Source: Blastobasis lacticolella
Taxonomy: Eukaryota; Arthropoda; Insecta; Lepidoptera; Blastobasidae
Direction: 5' to 3'
Length of the DNA: 64,000 nt
Assembly (NCBI GenBank): GCA_905147135.1
Contig: LR990056.1
Location: 878,001 to 942,000, forward strand
Shown: positions 1-10,394 of the stretch, one piece after another
How the letters are laid out: each line of letters starts with the position of its first letter
Numbering within the stretch: position 1 is the first letter of the stretch
Made by a program: the position numbers and the translations under genes
Notes under the pieces: model-generated
What the model saw: the letters and a program-made list of their open reading frames with translations, nothing else
What the model was told of the DNA's origin: nothing
Databases searched by the model: none

Positions 1-214
1 TCACTCCGATGTACCGTTCGGGTGTCTGGTGTTTGTATGGTGACAGCAAAAGTTTTGTTTTGTTTTGTTTTGGCTGAATATTGATTGATGCTACTTCACT
101 TTTCTTGTTAGAAGTGGCCGTTGAAATGATTTGTTGTCGTGTTTAATACACATGCTTTTGCCCGCGTGATCGTCAAAGTACCCACCAATAACTTACTACA
201 AAAAAAGAAAGAAA

Positions 215-350
215 AAAGAAAAACCTATCCCGTTTTTACGGGTTCGGCAACGCGTGGTGATGCCCCTGGTATTGCAAACGGCCATAGGCTGCGGTGACTG
301 CTTACCATCAGGCAGGCCGTAAGCTTGTTTGCCACCTTAGTGGTAGAAAA
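215..350 (+). mobile_element. LINE family A, 3' end (5'-truncated)
   Basis: Shares the stretch encoding the end of a reverse transcriptase ORF (R-Q-R-V-x-D-A-P-G-I-A) and the 3' UTR with copies at 1829-1995, 26850-27078, 32380-32545 and 51414-51735. A one-base deletion breaks the frame here. Only the tail survives. Confidence 0.6.
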
Positions 351-664
351 CAAAGACTTGCCTGTGTTAATTTTATTTTTGGGTTTAAAGCTACAATATT
401 CCCAATCCGTTCTGTAATTTTTCTTCATTTGAAAGCCAGTTTAATCGAGTTGGTTCTTAGCTTTTTTTCATTAAAATCAGTTCAGTCGTTTTGAAAATAT
501 TTAAATATATGTAAATTTGATCGCTTTAAGCAATTAGACCGCCGGTTGCTTTTTCTTTTTTCCTTTGTTTTTGTTATATTTGTGTATGAGCAATAAATAA
601 ATTATTATTTATTCATTTCATTCATTCTTGGTCGGTAGTTATCCGACTATTTCACTCCGTTGGG
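351..664. other. AT-rich spacer with repeat W fragment
   Basis: No gene seen. Positions about 430-510 carry a piece of dispersed repeat W (the 'gaaagccagtttaatcgag' block also at 12.8, 20.6 and 41.7 kb). Positions 585-625 are ATTTATT-like A/T runs typical of a retroposon tail. Confidence 0.5.
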
Positions 665-1469
665 GTTAAAACTAGGGATGTTACGGAGGTGGTTTTATCG
701 GAACCGAAGTCGGAGTCGGAGTTTCTAAATTTGGTTTTTCGGAGTCGGAACCGGAGTCGGAACCGGAATCGGAGTCGGAGGCGGAGTTGGAGATAGTAGC
801 GGTGAAGAAAGATGTGTTAAGGGCAGGCAATAAAACAAAATAGTAAAAGCATTATTCAATCAGCCTCTTTAATTTCAATTAAAAAATAATAAACCTATAT
901 CATATAGGTGTCACATATAAAAACATACACATTTTTATGACAGCAAATTAAATCAAATTAACTGACTCCAGAAGGAGCACATTATATTTAATAAACAACA
1001 GCTTTGCAGCTTTGTCTCCGTCCAATCTATTTCTTAACGGATCATAGATTAGGCGAGTACCACTAAAAAGTTGTTCGCTTGCTACTGAACCTGGTGGATA
1101 CGATAAATATTGGAGGACAATCGGTTTAAGGGATTGGAATTTTGTATTTCCATTCACTTTCCACTAGTTCCAAATCAAAAACAGATAACTTTAATTGACA
1201 CACCGCACAAAACAAAACAAACCATCCAATAAGTGAAATATTAATCGATGACAGAACGCGTGCTTTTCCAACGACATGCATTAACCTGTTCGTACAGTTC
1301 ATACACGTTGACCGCAGCCGCCGCGCGTCGCCGCCGCCGCTATCTGCTATGGTTCGACCTCCGATTTAAAAGTATCGGAACCGAAGTCGGAACCGGAGGT
1401 GTAAGATCAATCGGAAGCTCCGACTTATCGGAGTCGGAGTCGAAGCTCCGTAACATCCCTAGTTAAAAC
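665..1469. mobile_element. Non-autonomous hAT transposon, 789 bp, with 8-bp target-site duplication
   Basis: The element runs 673-1461. Its ends are a perfect 16-bp inverted repeat beginning TAGGGATGTTACGGAG. It is bracketed by perfect 8-bp direct repeats GTTAAAAC at 665-672 and 1462-1469, the duplication length of the hAT superfamily. Subterminal zones hold many GGAGTCGG-type repeats on one side and their complements on the other. A remnant transposase C-terminus (948-1157, minus strand) lies inside. Confidence 0.93.
948..1157 (-). pseudogene. hAT transposase C-terminal (dimerisation) remnant
   Basis: A 69-codon frame inside the 673-1461 element. It carries the hAT C-terminal dimerisation signature: YLSYPPGSVASEQLFS followed by a leucine/arginine segment and KLLFIKYN. 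Intact hAT transposases are several hundred residues, so this is only the last part. The element therefore cannot mobilise itself. Family membership rests on the motif and on the flanking inverted repeats. Confidence 0.85.
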
Positions 1470-1828
1470 TAGAAAACTCTAGGGAGTTCACTTCGCAGCC
1501 AACTGTACATCTCTACCTATCTAACTAACTTCGAGGATGATCTCACAACTTGTCCTTAATACGGCGTTAACGAGCCAGCGAGTTACGCCCAAAACTCAAT
1601 TACGACCTTAACTGTATTTAAATTGAGTATAAATTACAGTGGCTAATGGGATCACGATATGTTTACGTTGAGACGGGGTTGTTGGAAAATTTACGTTCAA
1701 ATTAAATGTTTATGTTTTGATGACCTCCTTAACACTGTGCTTGATTGGGTATAATGTTGCAGAATAATTACAAGCTAAGCTAGTCCTTTTGTAATTATTT
1801 TGTAACTAAATGCATTCATGTGAACATG

Positions 1829-1995
1829 CAGTACAACATGGAGTTCTTCAAGAAAGGGGTTAAAAGGTTTTTACGGGATCGGCAACGCGTGGGCGATGCC
1901 CCTGGTATTGCAAACGTCCATAGGCTGCGGTGACTGCTTACCATCAGGCCGGCTGCAAGCTTGTTTGCCACATAAGTAATAAAAAAAAAAACAAA
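1829..1995 (+). mobile_element. LINE family A, 3' end with A-rich tail
   Basis: Encodes the last residues of the reverse transcriptase ORF (YNMEFFKKGVKRFL, then RQRVGDAPGIANVHRLR and stop), then 3' UTR and a long A-rich run at about 1978-2002. Strongly 5'-truncated. Confidence 0.75.
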
Positions 1996-2043
1996 AAAAA
2001 AACAGTGTCAAATAATATACTAAAAGTAATTATTCAATACTAA

Positions 2044-2215
2044 TGGACGCGGCGCGACTTCCTTCGCGTTCTATTACTTTACCCCTACCTACACTTTTTT
2101 CTTGCTTATAAACCTTCCTCTGTAATCATTCTATCTTTTGTTGAAAACTGCATTACAAATGGCGGAAAGCGACTTTGTTTTATACTATGTATAAATAGGC
2201 CTTTATTTTGCCTAA
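2044..2215 (+). repeat. Dispersed repeat Z copy
   Basis: Begins with 'ggacgcggcgcgacttc' and runs through 'cttgcttataaaccttcctc', the CCCTACC tract and 'gcgactttgttttatactatgtat'. Other copies lie at 29312, 39088-40345 and 40567. The class is uncertain; it could be part of a LINE or a Helitron-like element. Confidence 0.6.
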
Positions 2216-2867
2216 ACATAACATAACGTTACTAACAAAGTAGTTATATTAGTCCATCGAGCCTCTTGGCAAAGGCCAACGGTCTCCATTATTTTTTATC
2301 TCTACCAACTCTACTCCAATAAGGCCCTACAGTATCCTCCAGGTAATCTTACCATCTTTTTTCTGTACTGTCCCCTTATCCCATCCCTGGGTCATATGTG
2401 ATGATTTTTCTCCGATTCTTTTGGGGACTACGGATCGGGCAATCTATCACTACTTCATTATCTATTTTTATTAAAATATCTTCCACTTTGGTTCTTCAAG
2501 TTTCAAGTTAGGTATTTTTTTTTAAACATATAAGTATATTTGAATTGTGAGGCATGTGCATCATTATCCATATTAGTTAGGTAATTATAACCGACAGAAA
2601 AGTCAGATAACCCCCGACCAAATTTACAAATGCTACAATATTTTAGAACCGATTTTAACTAAGCAAAGCTAAGAACCATATGGATTAAACTGGCTTTCAA
2701 ACAGAGAAAACCGCATCCGAATTGGACCATTACTTAAGGAGCTACGATGCCACAGACAGACACACACCTCCACATATACACAGAGCCATAGACAAATACA
2801 TAGACTCACGCGTCAAACTGGTAACAACCCTCTTTTTTCGTTGGAGGTCAATATTTTTTTTTTTTTA
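2216..2867. other. Non-coding spacer, repeat fragments
   Basis: No open reading frame of coding character. About 2600-2830 is a minus-strand copy of dispersed repeat W. About 2250-2400 resembles antisense LINE sequence (compare 45041-45850). Confidence 0.4.
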
Positions 2868-3113
2868 GTAAATATTCGTGGACAAATTCACACAGCGCCA
2901 TCTAGCCCCAAACTAAGCAAAGCTTGTGCTATGGGTGCTAGATAACTGATATACTACTTAAATACTTTTAAATACATACTTATTATACATAGAACACCCA
3001 GACCCGTAACAGAAATTAAAATTCATCATTTCAATTTCTGCCCGGCCGGGAATCGAACCCGGGACCTCTTGCGTGGCAGACCGGCATGTTGACCATTGAA
3101 CCACTCAGGTCGT
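2868..3113 (-). mobile_element. SINE1 (tRNA-Gly-like head)
   Basis: The minus strand reads the tRNA-like head with box B GGTTCGATTCCCGGC and the anticodon-loop block CTGCCACGC that matches tRNA-Gly(GCC). A conserved body follows, ending near 'ggggctagatggcgctgtgtg' and an AT-rich tail. Near full length. Confidence 0.85.
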
Positions 3114-3141
3114 AATTTAGTTCAGTTAAAATTAACGTCGT

Positions 3142-3273
3142 GTTATAGCTAGTGTCAAATAAGAAGAGACTTGGCGGGTCACGTGGGTCGACTTGCGCTG
3201 CATACGATTACCTGCGCGAAATCTCCTCCACTGCCATTTGACAAGTCTCTTCTTTCGTGACGCGGGTTATAAC
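3142..3273. mobile_element. Short MITE, about 132 bp
   Basis: Both ends start with GTTATA, and the arms containing AAGAAGAGACTTG are inverted relative to each other. A second copy with the same ends lies at 20839-20976. No coding capacity. Confidence 0.75.
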
Positions 3274-3310
3274 GAAAGTAGGCCAGAGGCTGGCTACGTA
3301 GATACTAACA

Positions 3311-3521
3311 TAATGTTTTTAACTATCGCGGTTCATATCACACATTTTAAGAGTATGTTCCCGGTTTCCGCCCGCGTACCTTTGTTGACGAGTAGCCCGA
3401 CATTTCGCCGCAGTTTCATCCATCATTGTCACAGGACGACTACCTTTATCGTTGAAATATCGGGCTACTCGTCAACAAAGGTACGCGGTAGGAAACCCGG
3501 AACATAATACCCATAAAATGT
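3311..3521. mobile_element. Palindromic MITE B
   Basis: Two arms of more than 50 bp (about 3353-3403 and 3462-3513) are inverted copies containing CGGGCTACTCGTCAACAAAG and GGTACGCGG. The outer part of the left arm reads as the complement of the end seen at 4085-4130. Other copies are at 4027-4132 (right arm only) and 47512-47673. Confidence 0.8.
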
Positions 3522-3574
3522 ACGTAGTACATTACATACATAGTTTTAATTTAATTATTTCTTTCAAAATCCAG

Positions 3575-3967
3575 GTGGAGTCAGCGAAGCAACAGCTGCA
3601 GCTATCCGACTCCTACCTCCCAGTGGCAATGCAGATCATAGCCCACCTGACCGACCAGATGGCCTACGAGGCGAAAGACGATCCCATCAGCACAACTAAA
3701 CCAACACCTAGGCCTACAATCAGACCTACGTCCAACATACCTACGTCCTACAGACCTTCTAGTACATCTACGATGAATAAACCTTCGACAAATAGGCCAC
3801 CATCCTGGACTACGTCAAAACCGTACGTGTGGAATTACGGCATCTTCAAGCCTAGAGGAAACGCTTGGGCAATGAGTTACGGTCTGCTTCCTTACGCAAG
3901 GTCTTCTGCTTACTATTCTATACTATTCTTTATATCTTCTTTATTTATATTTAACTTTCAGGCTTGA
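3575..3967 (+). CDS. Last exon of Thr/Pro-rich, probably GPI-anchored protein (partial)
   Basis: A consensus acceptor (pyrimidine-rich, then ccag) ends at 3574. The frame is open in phase 0 for 130 codons to TGA at 3965-3967. The first about 36 residues (VESAKQQLQLSDSYLPV and onward) look like the end of a folded helical domain. A Thr/Pro/Ser linker follows with repeated TxRPT and RPS motifs, suited to O-glycosylation. The protein ends in a hydrophobic run (YYSILFFISSLFIFN) with no cytoplasmic tail, the layout of a GPI-attachment signal. Upstream exons lie outside the window, so the family cannot be named. The exon sits between two MITE B pieces, the nearer ending only about 50 bp before the acceptor. 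No convincing AATAAA is seen close to the stop. Seen: splice site, frame, composition. Inferred: GPI anchoring and surface location. Confidence 0.72.
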   Translation: MESAKQQLQLSDSYLPVAMQIIAHLTDQMAYEAKDDPISTTKPTPRPTIRPTSNIPTSYRPSSTSTMNKPSTNRPPSWTTSKPYVWNYGIFKPRGNAWAMSYGLLPYARSSAYYSILFFISSLFIFNFQA

Positions 3968-4026
3968 CCATATGGACTTAAGTATCTATATATTTCCTTC
4001 AGAAATGCTTATGATCTCATTTTAAG

Positions 4027-4132
4027 GGTATATATTTTTTGGGTCGACCAAGGTACGCGGTAAAAACCCAGAACATACCCTTAAAATGTGTGATAATATC
4101 CGCGATAGTTTAAAACATTATGCTTATAATCT
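4027..4132. mobile_element. MITE B, right-arm fragment
   Basis: Positions 4049-4132 repeat the right end of MITE B (AAGGTACGCGGT, GAACATACCCTT, then the block ending near AAAACATTATG) as at 47600-47673. The left arm is missing. Confidence 0.65.
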
Positions 4133-4259
4133 ATCCAAACTGACTTGTCTTATTAGGTGAAATAGATAATTTACAGCACTATTCGTTGAAATTCACATTT
4201 GATGTGTTTCTTAAATAATTCAAGACATCTATGCACAGTGTACATAGCGTGTTTGATAC

Positions 4260-4415
4260 GGAAAGTCGTGATTTTGGGTATTGTTTGTTCAAATAAGATA
4301 AGTGAAGAAATCCCATTGTGGGATAAGCCCGCCTTTGCTTTGTAAAATGATATTTATCTCATTACTGTATTTCTTTTTAATTGCAATAAAGAGTTTACAT
4401 ACATACATACATACA
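4260..4415 (+). mobile_element. LINE family B, 3' tail
   Basis: Ends 'ttgcaataaagagtttacat' followed by a TACA microsatellite (4398-4414), the characteristic 3' end also seen antisense at 4950, 11737 and 22326. No coding sequence is left. Confidence 0.65.
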
Positions 4416-4482
4416 AGTCAGTCTGGACAGATCATAGAACATTGTATGCGTTATTGTGTTCGGTAGTTGAGCCAATATAGGT

Positions 4483-4834
4483 TGTTACCATAGAGAAAAT
4501 ATTTACTAACGTAATAGAGCAGCCATCACAAACAAAAATATTGTACCAACCTGTCACGTGCGGGAGGTGCGGGGGGAGGCTGCTAAGTCATAGAATGACC
4601 GATGAAATGTTATCATTTTCTTTATTTTTGGCCCTCGAATGGTTCGTACAGTTTTTAATGCACAAGATGGCGTTTTTTTTAATATCCAAGCCACTGTCAG
4701 ATTGGTACGCGTCGCGCAATGTCTCAGAACTGACTGCGGCCACTGTTGTCCATGGACCGCAAAGCGTGGTTCAAAGAAAATACTTGCGGTGTCTCCTCTA
4801 TTACTTTAGTAAATATTTTCTCTATGGTTGTTAC
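4483..4834. mobile_element. MITE with 33-bp terminal inverted repeats
   Basis: ACCATAGAGAAAATATTTAC at about 4487-4506 and its extension to TAATAGAG recur in inverse orientation at about 4795-4832 with one mismatch. The interior of about 280 bp has a 126-codon open frame, but no recognisable domain. Confidence 0.75.
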
Positions 4835-4949
4835 AAACGAGACTTTAAAATAACACGCATCTGCTTTTCTGCAAGGGTACAGTGGAAGAACATGCAATGT
4901 CATAGCGAATTGATTTTGTAAATTTCTGGGCGTTGCGTCACGGTAGATA

Positions 4950-5045
4950 CGTAGATAGATAGATAAACACCTTATTGCTTATATAAAAACATTATACAGT
5001 ACAGTTAAAATCAGTAAGAGACAGTTGAGCAAAGGCGGCCTAAGG
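4950..5045 (-). mobile_element. LINE family B tail fragment (antisense)
   Basis: Contains 'caccttattgc' followed by 'gcaaaggcggccta', matching the antisense LINE B tails at 11737 and 22326. Flanked on the left by a GATA microsatellite. Confidence 0.5.
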
Positions 5046-5352
5046 TACGTATTTTGAGGGTCCTATAATTGTTTTGTTAAAACTGATTATTGCAAATATA
5101 ATTGACATAGATAAAATAAATTATGTGTTATTAATATTAAAAAATTGGTAATTGTGACATTGAATGAATAATGGAATGTCCTTTTTATCGATATACATTT
5201 TTTTTATAATTGGAGTATTGGGTCGGTTATTTTTATTTATTTATCGTATGACTTTTAAGTTCCTACTGCTACTTAAATTTTCAATTTACATTTCGTCAAG
5301 TAGGCGAGAGCTAATAAATTATTTTGAAAGATAAAAGGAATATAAATAATGT
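5046..5352. other. AT-rich spacer
   Basis: Nothing recognised; strongly AT-rich with no long open frame. Confidence 0.5.
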
Positions 5353-5452
5353 ACAGATGCCGGCGGAAAATAACAACATTGGCTAATTCAGCTGCGTAGA
5401 GCCAATGCTCATGAAACAATTCTCATTTGCCACCGACATCTGTAAATTCTTC
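5353..5452. mobile_element. Small hairpin element, about 100 bp
   Basis: ACAGATGCCGGCGGAAA at the left pairs with the ACAGATGTCGGTGGCAAA complement at the right. TTGGCT/AGCCAA form an inner stem. Part of the end also occurs at 40230-40260. Confidence 0.55.
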
Positions 5453-5522
5453 ACATTAATTAGATAATTATTGTAGAGATCCACAAAAAATTAAAATTAA
5501 GAAATCACAAAATCCTCCACAG

Positions 5523-6027
5523 CTCATACCCGTCTACGCCGTTCCACCGCCCAGGACTCTTCGCACCGATGTCGCCTCCAAAACCCTCAAGCATCAGACA
5601 CAACGAGTACATGCTCCTGCCTTTCGACCACAACGTCCAATACACCTTCATCGAACCTGAAGACCCTAAGACAAACCAGCCATTACTGTCTATACACGAA
5701 GAAGAAGTCAAGCCCCTAGTGGAACCAGCGAAGGATTCAGGACTACTACCTCCTCATTTCAATGCTGACGTCGACAAAATTAGCAGATCAGAGGACGATG
5801 ATGAGTCAGAAGATAACTTGCAATATCTCTCCCAGAATGTACGAGATATGATCAAGATGGCCAGAGATCCTAACGATGATAGAGTAATTGATGTCTGGGA
5901 GGAGGTTAGGGCTAACAAACATGAGGTGCAGCCTAAGGGAAAACTGTCGTCGTCCAATCTGAGGTTGCTACTGTTGTATGACCTGCTGAGTCGAGAAGCG
6001 AAGAGGCTCAGGCTTTCGGATTATAGT
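5523..6027 (+). CDS. Exon of the 5523-10261 gene
   Basis: Acceptor cctccacag before 5523; donor GTAAGT at 6028. 505 nt. Base composition shifts from AT-rich to balanced exactly at the acceptor. Confidence 0.75.
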
Positions 6028-9000
6028 GTAAGTAACACTAGTTCTACTTCTTATTTTTTTTCTACCTAGTGTGATAAGGGCTGCGGGATAATTATTCAAC
6101 TCTTTATCTCTAGGCATGAGTCATACCTGAGTTTATCATACATTCTTTACCTAATTTACAAAGGCTCCCCAAATGAGCGTCAATACACCCTGGAGTCTAT
6201 TTATTAACCACTCTATTTTAAATTTTGATTTTCGTCATGAAAAATTTAGGATTTTGATGCATGTCTCTTATTTTTCCTTTTGAAGCGTTGTCAATGTAAC
6301 TAGAAATACGCTAAATTTTACATACCGAAAATCGATACTGAAAGCCGTTCGACTCTGGTTTATGGCACCCCGGTACTCGTCTTGATATCAATAAGCCGTC
6401 TAAAATACAGAACTGACTATCAGTCATATGCAAAATCTGATTAAATAACCAAATCTAAATATCTGCAAAACACATTGGCCGTAGGTTATCCATTCTAATA
6501 AACAACGAACACCGAAATTCAATTTGCGCTATCAAATATTACCAAGCTCTGTAAAGAAGCTTTTAAAAAATAAATTGCCGACGCCATTTAAAATTCCAGC
6601 ATTCCAAAATAATCGAAACATATGGAGAGAGACTCCTCGGAGTAAATTGTGTGCTATAAATAACTCGGGAGAAGCGACTTCATTCAATTTGAATTTCCAA
6701 AATGCCCGAGGAGTTTCGGAGCAATTTTGGAGCGAAAATGTCACCGACGCAGTTTGCTATTAAAATAATGGCTTCCCAAAACTATTACGACATCAGCCTC
6801 GGGAAAAGCAGATAATAGTGTCTGTAAAATGTCGTCGCTATAAAAGAGCGTGACTTCGTAACTAGTTGGTAAGCGTCGTAAACGAGAGGTACCGACTTCG
6901 ATACCCAGTGCTGCCGTGTACCAAAGACTTTTTCTGCGTTGATCACTATAAGCTGTTAAAGCCGTTGCTATTATGGTGAGGGAAAATATCGTGAGTAAAC
7001 CTGCACAATGATACAATCTGATCAGGTTCCCCTGTTAACAGCTTCACTGAATTGATCTACCATATCCTGGATCATGGTCAAGGCGGGCCTTGGACCTTCG
7101 CACGCGAGTATACGACAGGGATATTGACGCCAAGATGATTAACGTCTTCATTATTAATTACTAGTAGGTTTATTTGACAAAATTTTGTTTGAAGTTACGA
7201 AATAGGTAAATACTATATCAAAATTGGTACTCGCGCCTAAAGTCGCAAGCATAAGCTAGTTTATTTTATCTTGTGGGGATATTGGATGACTTTAGTTAGA
7301 GCTCCTCAGTACTACAGTTTTCTTTATGGTCGGTAACAAAATCTTTCATTCTTTTCCTGTGAGTGTTACTATGTAGTGAATCTTGCTTGTAACTATCCCC
7401 TTTATAACTTGCCAATCCAGTTTTGTCTTTGCGTTGGTGGGGAAAGTTGAAACTGTGAAGTTTTTTATTCATCCTTACAGCGACAACACACCTGCGATTC
7501 TGCATTTTTACAAGCTTTTATTTAGTTTCACCTGTCTGTAATCAACAATCTGTATTCTTACATTTCCAAGAGTTCAACTGAGCTGAAATTTTGCATTTAA
7601 ATGTCAGTTCGGTGACAATGCCAAGGTACCATCTAACAAATCTGATTATGGAGACTGAACTATACTGAACAGGACCTCCTAAACTATGCATAATAAACCA
7701 CAGACTTGAGAAATGCAAAAAAAACGGTGTTTAGGCTGGTTTGTTTGTATTGATAAAAAATTTAACCTTGTGTTGTGTCCAGGGTCTGATAATGACGCCG
7801 GGAGGTGGTCATAGGAACTCGTAAACTCATATAATCGTTGGTTAAAACCTATATCATGTAATCGTTCTTATTGAGCTGGTATGCTACGTGAACGTATTGA
7901 GTTAAAAACAGCCCTACGAATGGTCAATATCGTTCATTGTGACGGACGCAATAGAATCGTTTGCCACCGAAGTATTGTCACTTGAAACCAAGTGACATTT
8001 AGAAAATCAGTCATTTTAGGGAAAGGTATTATTTGATATTTATTTATGACGAAATCAGTACAATATAGGAGTTGTTCCTCACAGACCGGAGGCATCTTAG
8101 TATTGTTTCTGAATACGAGTGTTAGAAGTAGGTATCGGTCAACTCAAGGTCATATTTAGCCTCTAGAAATTTCCACAGCGGCGGAAGTGAGTAAGTTCTT
8201 ATCTAAATCTTCAACCTCAAACATCACAAACTTAACGTCTTGCGTGCCAACAACATCCTGCTAAAAATACAACATATCCTTATCGCGGGTAGTAAACCCG
8301 AATACACTATAATCCGGCGAAACGAGCGAAATGAGGGTAGGTTGTTTGACGGCGGTGATAAAAGTTTTAACTGCGGGTAGGCGCGCGAAAGGCATTTTAC
8401 TTTGGTCAGAACGAACGTTCTTGGAAGTGACACAGTTTATCGGGCTAGTATTACATTGTTGTTTTGTACTTTGTAACTTTGTAAAGGCCTATTTTTCAAT
8501 CATCTGATAAAATTTATCTGCACGATAAAGTAATATTCTGCCAAATTAAAACTTATTTAAGAAGTAATGACAATTTTATTTTAGCCGCACAAACTCTTAT
8601 CAGACTGATATGTTTTATCTGAGGTTTGAAATCGGCCCTAAATCATAGATTCTGTGGTAAATCTTTAGATTCAACCTTTGCTTTATCAACTACAGTATAG
8701 AGATGATTAGCTTTGTCCAACCAAGTTCTGACCATCGCGACAGTCGAGCTCTGACTCCAGCTTAATGTGTCGTGTCGTATTTTATAAAACAGCTAACCTA
8801 TGTCTTACCAAATGTAGGGTGTGCATCTTGGTTCTGTAGAGTTAGTATATTGGCTCTTCATAAGCTCTGATAATTTTTTGACCACCGTGAGCTTGCGAGG
8901 ATTGTGACAAATTTTAACAGACTTCAAAAATGGAGGAGTTTATTAATTTCTCGTAATATGCAGGTTTTATCACGATGTATTCCCTCACCGTCGAGCTTCT

Positions 9001-10261
9001 AGTGATCAACTAATGTACATTACTCAAAAAAGAGTCTTTGGTACATGGCGGCATTGACATTCAAACCCGGGACCTCTCGCTTACCAGACGGCCCCGTTAA
9101 CCGCTAGGCCACCGACGCTCCTTTGGATCTACAAGTACTTGGCTTCTACTACAGTTTCAAAAACATAGGCCTGTAACAGACGACGGTTACTATGGCGATC
9201 CCGACGCTATGACCCTAATACTAACAGCCAACTCCTCAATCCCCAGGGCTTCTCCCCGAGCGTGCTCAAGGCCCTCGCGGACTCGGCTGGCGGAGGCGCG
9301 CGCGCGCAGCTCAGCATGGCGCTAGCCAAGATGGTGGAACGGCGCGACTGCGAGCACGAGTATGCTAATAACAGGTGGGTCATGAATATCATCATCATCA
9401 TGTCAACACAGACAGACAGAGACAGCGGCACACATCCTGCAAACATGCGAGGGAGTGGCATCATACAGGCTTGAGCATCTCGGACAACCACAAACACTTC
9501 CGGAGATGTTTGTAAAACTGAAAGGATTGCTACGTTTCCTGCAGAAGTTAGGATGGCAAGAACAATAGGGTATCTAGGAGTTCATCACATCCGCGTAGAA
9601 TAGGCGCGAGTTCGTCTGACTGTGGAAACAGTCCGGATACATCTATCGGTCATGTCAACCGGAAGACGTACACTGCGGTGCATAGACCTCCAACGATCTT
9701 CACAAAGGCCGGCCCTGTCTGTTGATACCTGCAACCTTTACCAAGTTGTCGGTCTATCTTGTAGGATGCCTACCCTCATCATGATGATCATCGTCATCAT
9801 ATCAGCCGCAAGATGCCCACTGCTGCGCATAGGCCTCCCCTAGAGATCTACATAAAGGCCGGTCCTATAACATTCGCATCCAGCTTGTAACTGTGATATT
9901 TATTGTACGAGTGGTTGCCACTCGAAAACTTTACTGTCCCATCGGCCGTCTGAATTGCGAGTTATGTGCCCTGCCCACTTGCCACAGCGTGGCAATCTTT
10001 CATCATCACATCAATTATGGGCTTGACCTTTCTTCCAGATTCGAGAGTATTACGAAGCTCCATGCGGGCAGGCTAGTTAGAGATGAACATAAAAAGTCAA
10101 ACTATAGATCTACCACACAACATTTTTAATCGTCACTTTTAGACTTTTACCGTATTTTTTGACGTTACAGAGCTAAGGAGATGGTGACGGAGCTGGGAAA
10201 GGACGAATCCAAGCTGAGCTCCGAGATCCGGTACCTCCAACCGCTGGTCTACAAGCTCTAG
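5523..10261 (+). CDS. Unrecognised protein, three 3' exons (5' end missing)
   Basis: Join 5523-6027, 9247-9374, 10171-10261. Junctions obey GT-AG and the phases agree (phase 0 between the first two, two bases carried into the third), giving about 240 residues in the window. Order: a Pro-rich start (SYPSTPFHRPGLFAP), a mixed region, an acidic run (SEDDDESEDN), a basic helical part (LLLLYDLLSREAKRLRLS), then helices ending in LQPLVYKL and TAG at 10259-10261. There is no membrane segment. The frame before 5523 has a TAG at 5461-5463, so either an upstream exon joins at 5523 or translation begins at the ATG at 5569; coding-like sequence before that ATG favours splicing. An AATAAA at 10474-10479 lies inside a SINE2 copy. 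I do not recognise the family. Confidence 0.7.
6028..6845. other. Intron sequence, left part
   Basis: Left part of the intron 6028-9246. No exon or classified repeat recognised here. A weak inverted pair (GAGACTCCTCGGAGT near 6627 and GCCCGAGGAGTTTCGGAGC near 6704) may mark an old palindromic element. Confidence 0.4.
6846..7148 (+). mobile_element. SINE2 copy (decayed)
   Basis: A decayed tRNA-like head around 6846-6910 ('aaacgagaggtaccgacttcg'), then the conserved body 'gatcatggtcaaggcggg' and the end 'gccaagatgatt'. Confidence 0.75.
7149..8482. other. Intron sequence without recognised features
   Basis: No coding exon, SINE or LINE recognised. 7480-7505 carries 'cgacaacacacctgcgattctgcatttt', a trace of repeat S4. 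8270-8420 is somewhat richer in CpG but has no conserved frame. Confidence 0.4.
8483..8641. mobile_element. MITE, about 159 bp
   Basis: Left arm 'aggcctatttttcaatcatc' and 'tgataaaatttatctg' pairs imperfectly with the right arm 'gttttatctgaggtttgaaa' and 'tcggcccta'. No coding capacity. Confidence 0.65.
8962..9121 (-). mobile_element. SINE2, 5' part (antisense)
   Basis: Reads the SINE2 complement from 'tatcacgatgtattccctcaccg' to the tRNA-like head 'cgctaggccaccgacgctc'. It lies in the intron just before the exon at 9247. Confidence 0.8.
9247..9374 (+). CDS. Exon of the 5523-10261 gene
   Basis: Acceptor ccccag at 9241-9246; donor GTGGGT at 9375. 128 nt, GC-rich, encoding GFSPSVLKALADSAGGG and a helical Cys-containing segment. 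Confidence 0.78.
9690..10030 (-). mobile_element. LINE family F 3' end (antisense), two overlapping pieces
   Basis: Contains the complement of the 'ggaggcctatgcccagcagtgggc' region twice (about 9690 and 9806-9845) and of 'agttaactcgcagatcacatgg' (about 9945-9985). It is flanked by an ATC-rich microsatellite (9778-9800). The matching sense copy is at 17815-18050. It fills the intron 9375-10170. Confidence 0.65.
10171..10261 (+). CDS. Terminal exon of the 5523-10261 gene
   Basis: Acceptor gacgttacag at 10161-10170. Encodes AKEMVTELGKDESKLSSEIR and onward to YKL, TAG at 10259-10261. Predicted helical. Confidence 0.75.
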
Positions 10262-10394
10262 ATGACCTAGATTAGATCCTAAGACTGTACCTATACGTTA
10301 ATTAATATATGCTCATAACGATACAAATCAGTTTGATTTCGTTGTTGAACGTATGATGGATGACATACGTACGTTACGTATACGAGTTACGTAT

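Noticed and set aside
3193..3507. 104-codon frame upstream of the exon at 3575
   Set aside because: It crosses two MITEs (3142-3273 and 3311-3521) and is a shadow of their palindromes.
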